DNA of 8,785 nucleotides from the NCBI GenBank assembly GCA_003157945.1, contig PMFY01000308.1:1-8785 (forward strand), read 5' to 3'. The translations under genes were made by a program, and so were the position numbers. The notes under the pieces were generated by a model that saw only the letters and a list, made by a program, of their open reading frames with translations, made no database searches and was not told where the DNA came from. Source of the stretch: Acidimicrobiaceae bacterium. Its GTDB lineage: Bacteria; Actinomycetota; Acidimicrobiia; Acidimicrobiales; RAAP-2. Below, piece after piece: positions 1 through 5,804 of this stretch; the first letter of the stretch is position 1, and each line of letters starts with the position of its first letter.

Positions 1-414
1 GCCCTGGTGGATCATGATGCGCGCGTTGGGCAGGGCGAAGCGCTTCCCGGCCGCGCCGCCCGAGAGGATCATGGCGGCGGCCGACATCCCCATGCCGACG
101 CAGATCGTCGACACGTCGGGCTCGACGTGCTGCATGACGTCGTAGATCGCCATGCCGGCGTAGGCGACCCCGCCGGGGGAGTTGATGTAGAGGTAGATGT
201 CGCGCTCGTTGTTCTGGGCCTCGAGGAAGAGCATCTGCGAGATGATCAGGTTGGCCACCTGGTCGTCGACCTCCTGGCCCAGGAACACGATGCGCTCGCG
301 CAGCAGTTGCGAGTAGATGTCGAAGGCACGGTCGCCCCGGTTGCCCTCCTCGATCACGGTGGGCACGAGGACGCTGTGCAGCGGGTGGCGGGTGTTCGTG
401 GTGTGCGGGCTCAT
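1..414 (-). CDS. clpP: ATP-dependent Clp protease proteolytic subunit ClpP (5' part, runs off left edge)
   Basis: This encodes the first 138 residues of the ClpP serine peptidase, whose family forms the tetradecameric chamber that degrades proteins fed by a Clp ATPase such as ClpX or ClpC in the cytoplasm. Visible landmarks in order are the LGQEVDD segment (residues 45-51), YINSPGG (76-82), the nucleophile region [11 protein letters not shown] with Ser111, the [10 protein letters not shown] strand (123-132) and MIHQ with His136. The catalytic Asp would lie beyond the window. Ser111 and His136 have the same numbering as in the E. coli precursor, so no insertions precede them. The residue after the nucleophile is Ala rather than Met, as in the ClpP2 type of mycobacteria. 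The ATG at 414 is preceded by a strong AGGAGGA. The gene starts a transcription unit divergent from an XRE/pseudo-ClpP pair. Identification is very secure; whether other clp genes follow cannot be seen. Confidence 0.97.
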   Translation of the reverse strand, partial: MSPHTTNTRHPLHSVLVPTVIEEGNRGDRAFDIYSQLLRERIVFLGQEVDDQVANLIISQMLFLEAQNNERDIYLYINSPGGVAYAGMAIYDVMQHVEPDVSTICVGMGMSAAAMILSGGAAGKRFALPNARIMIHQG

Positions 415-424
415 GGTGGTGCGG

Positions 425-431
425 TCCTCCT
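425..431 (-). promoter_or_regulatory. Shine-Dalgarno site of clpP
   Basis: On the minus strand the sequence is AGGAGGA, a near-perfect anti-16S match, ending 10 nt before the ATG at 414. It fixes that start and suggests strong translation. It lies directly against the last 19-bp leader repeat. Confidence 0.8.
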
Positions 432-507
432 GCTCGGGTTCGGTGTCTCTGCTCGGGTTCGGCGTCTCTGCTCGGGTTGGCTGTCTCTGCTCGGGTTGGC
501 TGTCCAC
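432..507. repeat. Four 19-bp tandem repeats in the clpP leader
   Basis: Four head-to-tail 19-bp units occupy 432-450, 451-469, 470-488 and 489-507. On the plus strand the unit is GCTCGGGTTCGGYGTCTCT in copies 1-2 and GCTCGGGTTGGCTGTCTCT in copy 3; copy 4 ends in CAC instead of TCT. The array lies between the clpP Shine-Dalgarno site and the AT-rich island that probably holds the divergent promoters. If clpP transcription starts near 501, nearly the whole array is transcribed as clpP 5' leader. The unit length is not a multiple of three and no convincing gene covers it. Its function is unknown: it may be repeated protein-binding sites, an RNA leader element or a simple minisatellite. Confidence 0.9.
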
Positions 508-513
508 GTTATA
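508..513 (-). promoter_or_regulatory. Candidate -10 box for clpP
   Basis: The minus strand reads TATAAC, five of six matches to TATAAT, in the only AT-rich patch of the intergenic region. A possible -35 (GCGACC, matching only the GAC core of TTGACA) lies 17 nt upstream at 531-536. Transcription would begin near 501, giving a leader of about 87 nt that contains the 19-bp repeats. This was assigned by eye. Confidence 0.45.
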
Positions 514-528
514 TCAAATATGAGATAA
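509..528. promoter_or_regulatory. Imperfect palindrome, candidate operator for the XRE regulator
   Basis: Arms TTATATCA (509-516) and TGAGATAA (521-528) are inverted repeats with one mismatch (513/524) around the 4-nt centre AATA. The site overlaps both divergent -10 candidates and lies 8 nt before the XRE start. XRE-type regulators and HigA-like antitoxins commonly bind such AT-rich palindromes in their own promoters. Binding here could repress both the XRE operon and clpP. No binding evidence is available from sequence alone. Confidence 0.5.
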
Positions 529-529
529 T
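524..529 (+). promoter_or_regulatory. Candidate -10 box of the XRE / pseudo-ClpP operon
   Basis: GATAAT matches the TATAAT consensus at five of six positions. Its 3' edge is 7 nt before the GTG at 537, so the transcript would begin at or next to the start codon and be leaderless, which is common in actinobacteria. The -35 region 17 nt upstream (TGTCCA, 501-506) is a poor match. Confidence 0.5.
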
Positions 530-536
530 CGGTCGC

Positions 537-815
537 GTGAGCGAGCGCCGCCATCCGACAGTGTTCCCGGGCTTCCGGGAGATGGCGGAACGTCGGCACT
601 CGGTGTCGGGGCAGCTGACCTCGCTCCGGCGGGAGCTGGGGCTGTCCCAGGCCGAGGTGGCGGCCCGCATGGGGACCTCACAGTCGGCCGTGGCCCGGAT
701 CGAGACCGGTGGATCGGACGTGCTGCTCTCGACGATGGACCGCTACGCCACCGCCCTCGGGCGGCGTCTGGAGTGGAGGCTGGCGGACCTCCCGGACGGG
801 GAGCCGGAGCGATGA
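537..815 (+). CDS. XRE-family helix-turn-helix regulator, antitoxin-like, next to clpP
   Basis: This is a 92-residue cytoplasmic DNA-binding protein. The helix-turn-helix spans about residues 27-75: LTSLRRELGLSQAEVAARMG is the first part, followed by the recognition helix SQSAVARIE (48-56). The ending LSTMDRYATALGRRLEWRL resembles XRE regulators and HigA-type antitoxins. I chose the GTG at 537 because an in-frame -10 box just upstream gives a leaderless start; an ATG at 582 (GGGAG upstream) would still keep the whole DNA-binding domain. The stop overlaps the next start as ATGA, so the two genes are translationally coupled. The neighbours suggest it controls Clp genes, as the XRE protein ClgR does in other actinobacteria, but the sequence does not look like a ClgR orthologue. 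No RelE/HigB-like toxin gene is next to it. The fold is secure; the target is inferred. Confidence 0.88.
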   Translation: MSERRHPTVFPGFREMAERRHSVSGQLTSLRRELGLSQAEVAARMGTSQSAVARIETGGSDVLLSTMDRYATALGRRLEWRLADLPDGEPER

Positions 816-1429
816 CTTGGGGGGATCCCGCAGCGACGACCGAGGTGGGCGACTGGCTCACCCGTGGGCTCTTCGACAAGCGGATCGTCCAGCTGGTCGG
901 GTCCCTCGACGACCGGGCCGCCGGCGAGATCGTCGCCCAGCTGATGACGCTCGACGCCCTGGGGGACGATCCCGTGGAGTTCCGGATCACCAGCCCGGGG
1001 GGCACCGTTGCCGCCGCCCTCGCCGTCATCGACGTGGTCGGCCTGGTCGGGGTACCCGTGCACGCCTTCGCCACGGGCCGGGTCCACGGTCCCGCGGTCG
1101 GTGTCCTCGCCGTGTGTGACCGTCGCGCGGTCGCCGACCACACCTCGCTCCGCCTCGTCGAGCCCGAGGTCGAGTTCCGGGGCAGTGCCACCCAGCTCGG
1201 GGGCCAGGCCGCGGCCCACCGCGAGGAGTGGGGGGCGTTCTGCACGTGCGTCGCCCGGGCGGTCCACCGCTCGGTGGGGGAGGTGGCCTCCGATGCGGCC
1301 GCCGGCCGGTTCCTCACGCCGGACGAGGCGGTCGAGTACGGGATCGCCGACGAGGTGGCCCGCCGGGATGCCGAGATCCGCCCGCTGCCGGTGCGCCGGA
1401 TCGGCTTCCGGCCGGGAGGGCTGCCGTGA
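812..1429 (+). CDS. ClpP-fold protein lacking the catalytic triad (predicted pseudoprotease)
   Basis: This 205-residue protein has the ClpP plan: LVGSLDDRAAGEIVAQL (28-44), ITSPGG (59-64), GRVHGPAVGVLA (89-100), SLRLVEPE (112-119) and the characteristic RFLTPDEAVEYGIADEV (166-182). From SPGG to the nucleophile the alignment with the neighbouring ClpP is ungapped, and Gly93 falls on the serine. The MIHQ histidine aligns with Val116 and the aspartate of the RDxFL motif with Gly165, so all three catalytic residues appear lost. The start at ATG 812 overlaps the XRE stop (ATGA), with GGGGAG 8 nt upstream. Candidate roles are a structural subunit mixed with active ClpP, like ClpR of cyanobacteria and plastids, an inhibitor or adaptor, or an unrelated crotonase/ClpP-superfamily activity. 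The catalytic loss is visible; the role is unknown. Cys102, Cys144 and Cys146 are present but none falls on the serine position. Confidence 0.85.
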   Translation: MTWGDPAATTEVGDWLTRGLFDKRIVQLVGSLDDRAAGEIVAQLMTLDALGDDPVEFRITSPGGTVAAALAVIDVVGLVGVPVHAFATGRVHGPAVGVLAVCDRRAVADHTSLRLVEPEVEFRGSATQLGGQAAAHREEWGAFCTCVARAVHRSVGEVASDAAAGRFLTPDEAVEYGIADEVARRDAEIRPLPVRRIGFRPGGLP

Positions 1430-1530
1430 CCGGCTGACGGTTGCCGGGACCTCCGCCGGGCAGGCCATCGGGGGCGACGGGGTGCGGTGGTCGGGTGCCC
1501 CGGAACCGGTGGGCCGGAAGTCCGACCGGC

Positions 1531-1536
1531 TACCCT
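1531..1536 (+). promoter_or_regulatory. Weak -10 candidate upstream of the ABC transporter operon
   Basis: TACCCT fits the TAnnnT pattern in the 195-nt gap (1430-1624) between the pseudo-ClpP gene and the ABC ATPase gene, but no acceptable -35 lies 16-18 nt upstream. A GGAACC at 1502-1507 resembles an ECF-sigma -35 without a clear -10 partner. A 5-bp hairpin (CCGGC 1430-1434 / GCCGG 1443-1447) follows the preceding stop, without a T-run. Read-through from the upstream operon is also possible. Confidence 0.2.
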
Positions 1537-1609
1537 GACCAGCGGCGCACCCGGACGCCCCGGGCGGCACGTCCCGGTTCCCGACCCGGTTCGCCCCACA
1601 TCCGCAGAC

Positions 1610-1615
1610 GGAAGG
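1610..1615 (+). promoter_or_regulatory. Shine-Dalgarno site of the ABC ATPase gene
   Basis: GGAAGG ends 9 nt before the ATG at 1625. It selects this start over in-frame upstream starts as far back as 1487, which would add a Pro/Arg-rich, non-conserved extension. Confidence 0.65.
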
Positions 1616-1624
1616 TTCCCCGAG

Positions 1625-2389
1625 ATGGCGATCACCGACGCCGGCGACCACGCGGCACCGCCCCGGACCGCGGCGGCGCGGACCGTCGACCTGGTCAAGA
1701 CCTACGGGACCGGCGAGGCCCGGGTCGACGCCCTGGCCGGGGTGACCGTGGCGATCGAACGGGCGAAATTCACCGCGGTGATGGGTCCGTCCGGATCGGG
1801 CAAGTCGACCCTGATGCACTGCATGGCCGGCCTCGACGCGCCGACGTCGGGACAGGTGTTCGTAGGGGACGAGGAGATCCAGCGGCTCGACGACGCCGGG
1901 CTCACCAGGCTCCGGCGCGACCGGATCGGCTTCGTGTTCCAGTCCTTCAACCTGGTCCCCACGCTCACCGCCAAGGAGAACATCCTGCTGCCCTCCGACC
2001 TGGCCGGCCGTGACGTCGACCAGGCCTGGTTCGACCACCTGGTCGACCAGCTCGCCATCCGTGACCGCCTCGACCACCTCCCCAAGGAGCTGTCGGGCGG
2101 CCAGCAGCAGCGGATCGCCTGTGCGCGGGCGCTCGTCGGCCGGCCCGACCTCGTCTTCGCCGACGAGCCCACGGGCAACCTCGACTCCAACTCCTCGTCC
2201 GAGGTGCTCGGCTTCCTGCGGCGCTCGGTCGACGACTTCGGCCAGACGATCGCCATGGTGACCCACGACCCCCGTGGCGCGGCCCATGCCGACCGCGTCG
2301 TGTTCCTGGCGGACGGACTGGTGGTCGCCGACCTCCAGGCGCCGACCGCCGACGCGATCCTCGAGCAGATGAAGGCGCTGAGCACCTGA
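1625..2389 (+). CDS. ABC transporter ATP-binding protein, MacB/LolD (FtsE-like) family
   Basis: This 254-residue ATPase would power the adjacent permease at the inner face of the membrane. All functional motifs are intact: the A-loop Tyr in VKTYG (24-28), Walker A GPSGSGKST (54-62), the Q-loop Gln106 in FVFQSFNL, the signature LSGGQQQR (156-163), Walker B LVFADE (176-181), the D-loop NLDS (185-188) and the switch His214 in VTHD. The phrases FQSFNLVPTLTAKENI and ADEPTGNLDS are typical of the type VII (MacB/LolD) class, which couples ATP hydrolysis to mechanical work on periplasmic or lipid-linked substrates. The length is usual for the family. The stop is 1 nt before the permease start, so the two genes form one coupled unit. 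The substrate cannot be read from the sequence. Confidence 0.95.
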   Translation: MAITDAGDHAAPPRTAAARTVDLVKTYGTGEARVDALAGVTVAIERAKFTAVMGPSGSGKSTLMHCMAGLDAPTSGQVFVGDEEIQRLDDAGLTRLRRDRIGFVFQSFNLVPTLTAKENILLPSDLAGRDVDQAWFDHLVDQLAIRDRLDHLPKELSGGQQQRIACARALVGRPDLVFADEPTGNLDSNSSSEVLGFLRRSVDDFGQTIAMVTHDPRGAAHADRVVFLADGLVVADLQAPTADAILEQMKALST

Positions 2390-2390
2390 G

Positions 2391-4925
2391 ATGTGGCGGG
2401 CCACGGTCAAGGGCGTCCTGGCCCACAAGCTGCGCCTCGGCCTGACGGCACTGGCCATCGTGCTCGGCGTGATGTTCGTGTCCGGCACGCTGATCCTCAC
2501 GGACACGCTGCACGCCACCTTCGACAGCCTGTTCGCCAACGTCTACCAGAACGTCAGCTTCGTCGTACGCGGCCATGCGGCCTTCACGGGGAACGGCGGG
2601 GCCGTCCGCAACCCGATCCCCGAGTCGGTGGCCGCCAGCGTGCGCGTCGTGCCCGGGGTGGCCGCGGCCAACGGCACGGCGTCGGGGTACGCCCAGTTCG
2701 TGTCCCACGACGGTAAGGCCGTGACCACCGGGGGCGCCCCGACGATCGGCACGTCCTTCGATCCCAACCCGTCGCTGTCCGCCCTCAAGCTCCGACAGGG
2801 CACGGCCCCCACGACCCCCCACCAGGTGGTGGTCGACGCCGGCACGGCGTCCAAATACCACTTCCGCGTGGGCGAGCAGGTGCGCATCCTGCTGATGGGG
2901 CCGTCGGAGACGTTCACCATCTCGGGCATCGCCCAGTTCGGGACGGCCAACAACCTGGCCGGCGCCACGATCGCCGCCTTCTGGCTTCCCACCGCCCAGC
3001 AGCTGTTCAACCGGGTCGGCCAGTACGACACGGTGAACGTGCTGGCCGCGCCGGGGGCGGACAAGGCCCAGGTCCAGCGGGCCATCGCCCGGACGCTGCC
3101 CCCGGGCGTGGAGGTGGTGACGGGTCAGACCGTGGCCGACGAGCAGGCCTCGACCATCAACAACGCCCTCGGGTTCTTCTCGACCGCCCTGCTCATCTTC
3201 GCCTTCATCGCCCTGTTCGTGGGCGGCTTCACCATCTTCAACACCTTCTCGATCATCGTGGGCCAGCGGACGAGGGAGCTCGCACTCCTGCGGATCCTGG
3301 GTGCGAGTCGGCGCCAGGTCTTCCGCTCGGTCCTGGCCGAGGCGGCCATCGTGGGACTGGTCGCCTCGCTGGTGGGACTGGGTCTCGGGGTACTGGCCGC
3401 CGTGGGCCTGCAGGCGCTACTGAAGGGCTTCGGGATCACCCTCCCGTCGAACGGACTCGTCTTCCAGACCCGCACCGTGGTCGCCGCGCTGGTCGTCGGG
3501 GTCGGTGTCACGGTGGTGTCGGCGATCAGTCCGGCCCGCCGGGCCGTCCGGATCGCCCCCATGGCGGCCATCTCCGACCAGGTCGCCGAGACCGACCAGT
3601 CGTCCCGGCGACGGGTGGTGACCGGCTCGTTGCTGCTGGCGGGCGGGGCCGTCCTCCTGGGCATCGGCCTGACCGCTCCGGCCATCCAACTGGTGGGCGT
3701 CGGGGCTGTCGCCGTGTTCCTCGGCGTGGGCATGCTGGCGCCGCTGGTCGCCCGGCCGATGTCGAGTGCCATCGGGCGCCCACTCGCCGCACTCCTCGGC
3801 CCGTCGGGCAAGTTGGGCCGGGAGAATTCGATGCGGAGCCCGAAGCGCACGGCCCAGACCTCCGCCGCACTGATGGTCGGCCTGGCCCTCGTCTCGACGA
3901 TCGCCGTCTTCGGGGCGTCGCTGTCGCGGTCGGCCACCGCCAGCATCGACCAGGCGGTGCGCGCCGACTACATCGTCACCAGCGGTGGTGCCGGGGGTCC
4001 CGCGACCCAGATGAGTGATTCGGTGGCCACCACGGCGGCGACGATCCCCGGGGTGACCGCCGTCACGACCGTCTACACCGGCCAGTTCCTCCTCGGCGAC
4101 TCGGTCGCCACCCTGGGCGGCGTCACGACCCCGCAGCTGTCGCGCACCATCAATCTGCGGATGCAGTCCGGCTCGGGCGAGCAGGCCCTCGCCGACGGCC
4201 AGCTGCTGATCGACACCACCACGGCCGAGGCCAAGCACCTGGTGGTGGGGGCCTCCGAGAAGGTCACGTTCGCCCGGACCGGGGCCACGTCCATCCGGAT
4301 CGGCGGGATCTACGAGCCCAACGCCGTGTTCGGCAGCTACCTCGTCAGTGGCCGCTACTTCGCCGAGCACTTCGACAACCCCCTTCCCGTGGCCGTGCTG
4401 ATCACCGCGGCCGGCGGCACGAGTGCGTCCGCGCAGGATGCGGTACGGACCGGCCTCACCCCCTACCCGAACGTGAAGGTCCAGACCCAGGCCGAGTTCA
4501 AGCAGACCCAGCAGGCCCAGGTCAACCAGCTGCTGGGGATCGTCTACGTCCTGTTGGCGCTGGCCGTGCTGATCGCCCTGATCGGCATCGTCAACACACT
4601 GATGCTGTCCGTCTTCGAGCGGACCCACGAGATCGGCCTGCTGCGGGCGGTCGGCATGCGGCGCCGGCAGGTCCGGGCCATGATCCGCTCCGAGGCGGTG
4701 ATCCTCTCGATCTTCGGTGCGATCATCGGTCTCGTGCTCGGGACCGGTCTCGGGGTGGCCCTTTCCGCGGCGCTGAAGAAGCAGGGGATCACCGACATCG
4801 TGATCCCCTATTCGAACCTGGTCGTCTTCCTGGTGATCGCCGCGCTCCTCGGATTGGCGGCAGCCTCCTGGCCGGCCCGGCGGGCCGCCAAGCTCGACGT
4901 CCTGGCTGCGATCGCCGCCGAGTGA
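2391..4925 (+). CDS. ABC transporter permease with two FtsX modules (MacB/LolC-related)
   Basis: This 844-residue membrane protein starts 1 nt after its ATPase gene, with no good Shine-Dalgarno of its own, suggesting translational coupling. It is a tandem of two FtsX/MacB-type modules. The first has a membrane segment at about 14-36, an extracytoplasmic domain (about 40-255) and three segments (about 262-288, 315-341, 363-382). Two hydrophobic segments follow (about 412-430, 434-452). The second module has a segment at 489-511, an extracytoplasmic domain (about 515-710) and three segments (about 714-743, 767-795, 807-830). Each module carries the cytoplasmic coupling motif after its first returning helix: RTRELALLRILGASRRQV and RTHEIGLLRAVGMRRRQV. 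The two-module, ten-helix form is common in actinobacteria and works with one ATPase gene. Likely jobs are export or extraction of lipids, lipoproteins or antimicrobial compounds; which one is unknown. It converges on the glycosylase gene with a 20-nt gap. Confidence 0.93.
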   Translation: MWRATVKGVLAHKLRLGLTALAIVLGVMFVSGTLILTDTLHATFDSLFANVYQNVSFVVRGHAAFTGNGGAVRNPIPESVAASVRVVPGVAAANGTASGYAQFVSHDGKAVTTGGAPTIGTSFDPNPSLSALKLRQGTAPTTPHQVVVDAGTASKYHFRVGEQVRILLMGPSETFTISGIAQFGTANNLAGATIAAFWLPTAQQLFNRVGQYDTVNVLAAPGADKAQVQRAIARTLPPGVEVVTGQTVADEQASTINNALGFFSTALLIFAFIALFVGGFTIFNTFSIIVGQRTRELALLRILGASRRQVFRSVLAEAAIVGLVASLVGLGLGVLAAVGLQALLKGFGITLPSNGLVFQTRTVVAALVVGVGVTVVSAISPARRAVRIAPMAAISDQVAETDQSSRRRVVTGSLLLAGGAVLLGIGLTAPAIQLVGVGAVAVFLGVGMLAPLVARPMSSAIGRPLAALLGPSGKLGRENSMRSPKRTAQTSAALMVGLALVSTIAVFGASLSRSATASIDQAVRADYIVTSGGAGGPATQMSDSVATTAATIPGVTAVTTVYTGQFLLGDSVATLGGVTTPQLSRTINLRMQSGSGEQALADGQLLIDTTTAEAKHLVVGASEKVTFARTGATSIRIGGIYEPNAVFGSYLVSGRYFAEHFDNPLPVAVLITAAGGTSASAQDAVRTGLTPYPNVKVQTQAEFKQTQQAQVNQLLGIVYVLLALAVLIALIGIVNTLMLSVFERTHEIGLLRAVGMRRRQVRAMIRSEAVILSIFGAIIGLVLGTGLGVALSAALKKQGITDIVIPYSNLVVFLVIAALLGLAAASWPARRAAKLDVLAAIAAE

Positions 4926-4945
4926 CGCCGCGTCCGAGGTGGGCC

Positions 4946-5785
4946 CTACCGGAGCAGCCGTGACAGGCGCCGGTCGGCGAGCGTACGGCCGTTCGTCTGG
5001 CAGTGACTGCAGTACACGATCTCGTACGACTCGTAGGAGACGCGCAGCAGCGGCTTCCCGCAACGCGGACAGGGTTGCCCGGCCCGGTTGTGGACGGCGA
5101 ACCGTCGGCCCAGTTTGGGTTCGGACAGGCCACCCGTGCGGCCGCGTTCCTGGTCCAAGGCCTCGGCGAGGACCGAGCGGATCGTGGCGACCAGGGCCGA
5201 GCGCTGCTCGGCCGTGAGCGACCGCAGGGGGGTGAAGGGGGACAGGCCGACGGCGTTCAGCACGTCGTCGACGTAGCCCCGGCCGAGGCCGGCCAGGGTG
5301 CGCTGGTCGCGTAGCACCGTGTGGACCCGCCGGTTGGAGTCGCTGGTCAGGAGCAGGTCGGCGAACGCCTCGTCGTCGGGTTCGGGTCCGAGGGTCGCCA
5401 GGGGCCCGTCGTCGCCCGGGCCGAGCACCCACCACCCCGCCTTGCGTTGGCTTCCGTGCTCACGCACGAGGACGGCCGAGCCGTCGTCGAACCGGAGGCG
5501 CAGCACGCTGCCCTTGGGTCGGGTCGCCTTGGCCGCCGCCTCGATGTCGAGCCGACCGGCCTGGGACAGGTGGACGAGGATCCGGACACCGTCATCGAGG
5601 GCGAGCACCAGGTACTTGCCGCGTCGGCCGACGTCCGTGACCGAGTGGCCGACCAGCTCGTCCGGCCCGGGGGACACCGTCTTCAGCGCAGTGAACCCGA
5701 GCGGGTCGACCCCGGTGACGACGCGACCGGCGATGGCGGCGTCGAGGCGCTCGGCGAGGGCCTGCATCTCGGGAAGTTCGGGCAT
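4946..5785 (-). CDS. Fpg/Nei-family DNA glycosylase, divergent subfamily
   Basis: This 279-residue protein belongs to the base-excision-repair glycosylase/AP-lyase family acting on oxidised bases. The start at ATG 5785 gives the obligatory MPELPE N terminus, in which Pro2 is the catalytic nucleophile and Glu3 the acid, and GGAG lies 6 nt upstream. An upstream GTG at 5797 would bury Pro2 and is rejected. Lys57 in RRGKYL, the helix-two-turn-helix region (about 158-184) and a C-terminal zinc finger (Cys239, Cys242, Cys259, Cys262; CX2C-X16-CX2C) are present. Several family residues differ: the usual Asn of GIGNxY is Arg169 (GLGRGY), the HLGMSG methionine is Gln75 (HLSQAG), and the zinc-finger loop Arg, five residues before the third Cys, is Tyr254. 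Chemistry is probably kept, but lesion range may differ from classical Fpg, so I leave the symbol empty. Confidence 0.9.
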   Translation of the reverse strand: MPELPEMQALAERLDAAIAGRVVTGVDPLGFTALKTVSPGPDELVGHSVTDVGRRGKYLVLALDDGVRILVHLSQAGRLDIEAAAKATRPKGSVLRLRFDDGSAVLVREHGSQRKAGWWVLGPGDDGPLATLGPEPDDEAFADLLLTSDSNRRVHTVLRDQRTLAGLGRGYVDDVLNAVGLSPFTPLRSLTAEQRSALVATIRSVLAEALDQERGRTGGLSEPKLGRRFAVHNRAGQPCPRCGKPLLRVSYESYEIVYCSHCQTNGRTLADRRLSRLLR

Positions 5786-5791
5786 GGTCGA

Positions 5792-5797
5792 CTCCAC
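5792..5797 (-). promoter_or_regulatory. Shine-Dalgarno site of the glycosylase gene
   Basis: The minus strand reads GTGGAG, with its GGAG core ending 6 nt before the ATG at 5785. The overlapping GTG at 5797 is part of this site rather than a start. Confidence 0.6.
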
Positions 5798-5804
5798 ACG
5801 GCCG

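Noticed and set aside
432..507. 19-bp units as a CRISPR array
   Set aside because: The units are directly adjacent with no spacers and too short, and no cas gene is present.
537..1429. The XRE gene and its partner as a type II toxin-antitoxin pair
   Set aside because: The XRE protein resembles HigA-type antitoxins, but its partner is a ClpP-fold protein with no RelE/HigB, PIN or other toxin motif, so calling it a toxin would be a guess.
1502..1536. ECF-sigma-type promoter before the ABC operon (GGAACC at 1502)
   Set aside because: No matching -10 element is found at the proper spacing, and such hexamers are expected by chance in this composition.
743..2539. Long open frame on the minus strand opposite the pseudo-ClpP and ABC ATPase genes
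   Set aside because: Its translation is low-complexity, rich in Arg, Gly, Pro, Asp and Val, with no recognisable motif. The plus-strand frames carry complete family motifs, so this is a GC-bias shadow.
4926..4945. Bidirectional terminator between the convergent permease and glycosylase genes
   Set aside because: Only 20 nt separate the stops. The near-palindrome GGTGGGCCCTACC has no loop and there is no T-run, so no intrinsic terminator can be supported.
3417..5435. 672-codon open frame on the minus strand across the permease and glycosylase genes
   Set aside because: It spans two genes with intact motifs in other frames and its product is compositionally biased with no domain; it is a shadow.
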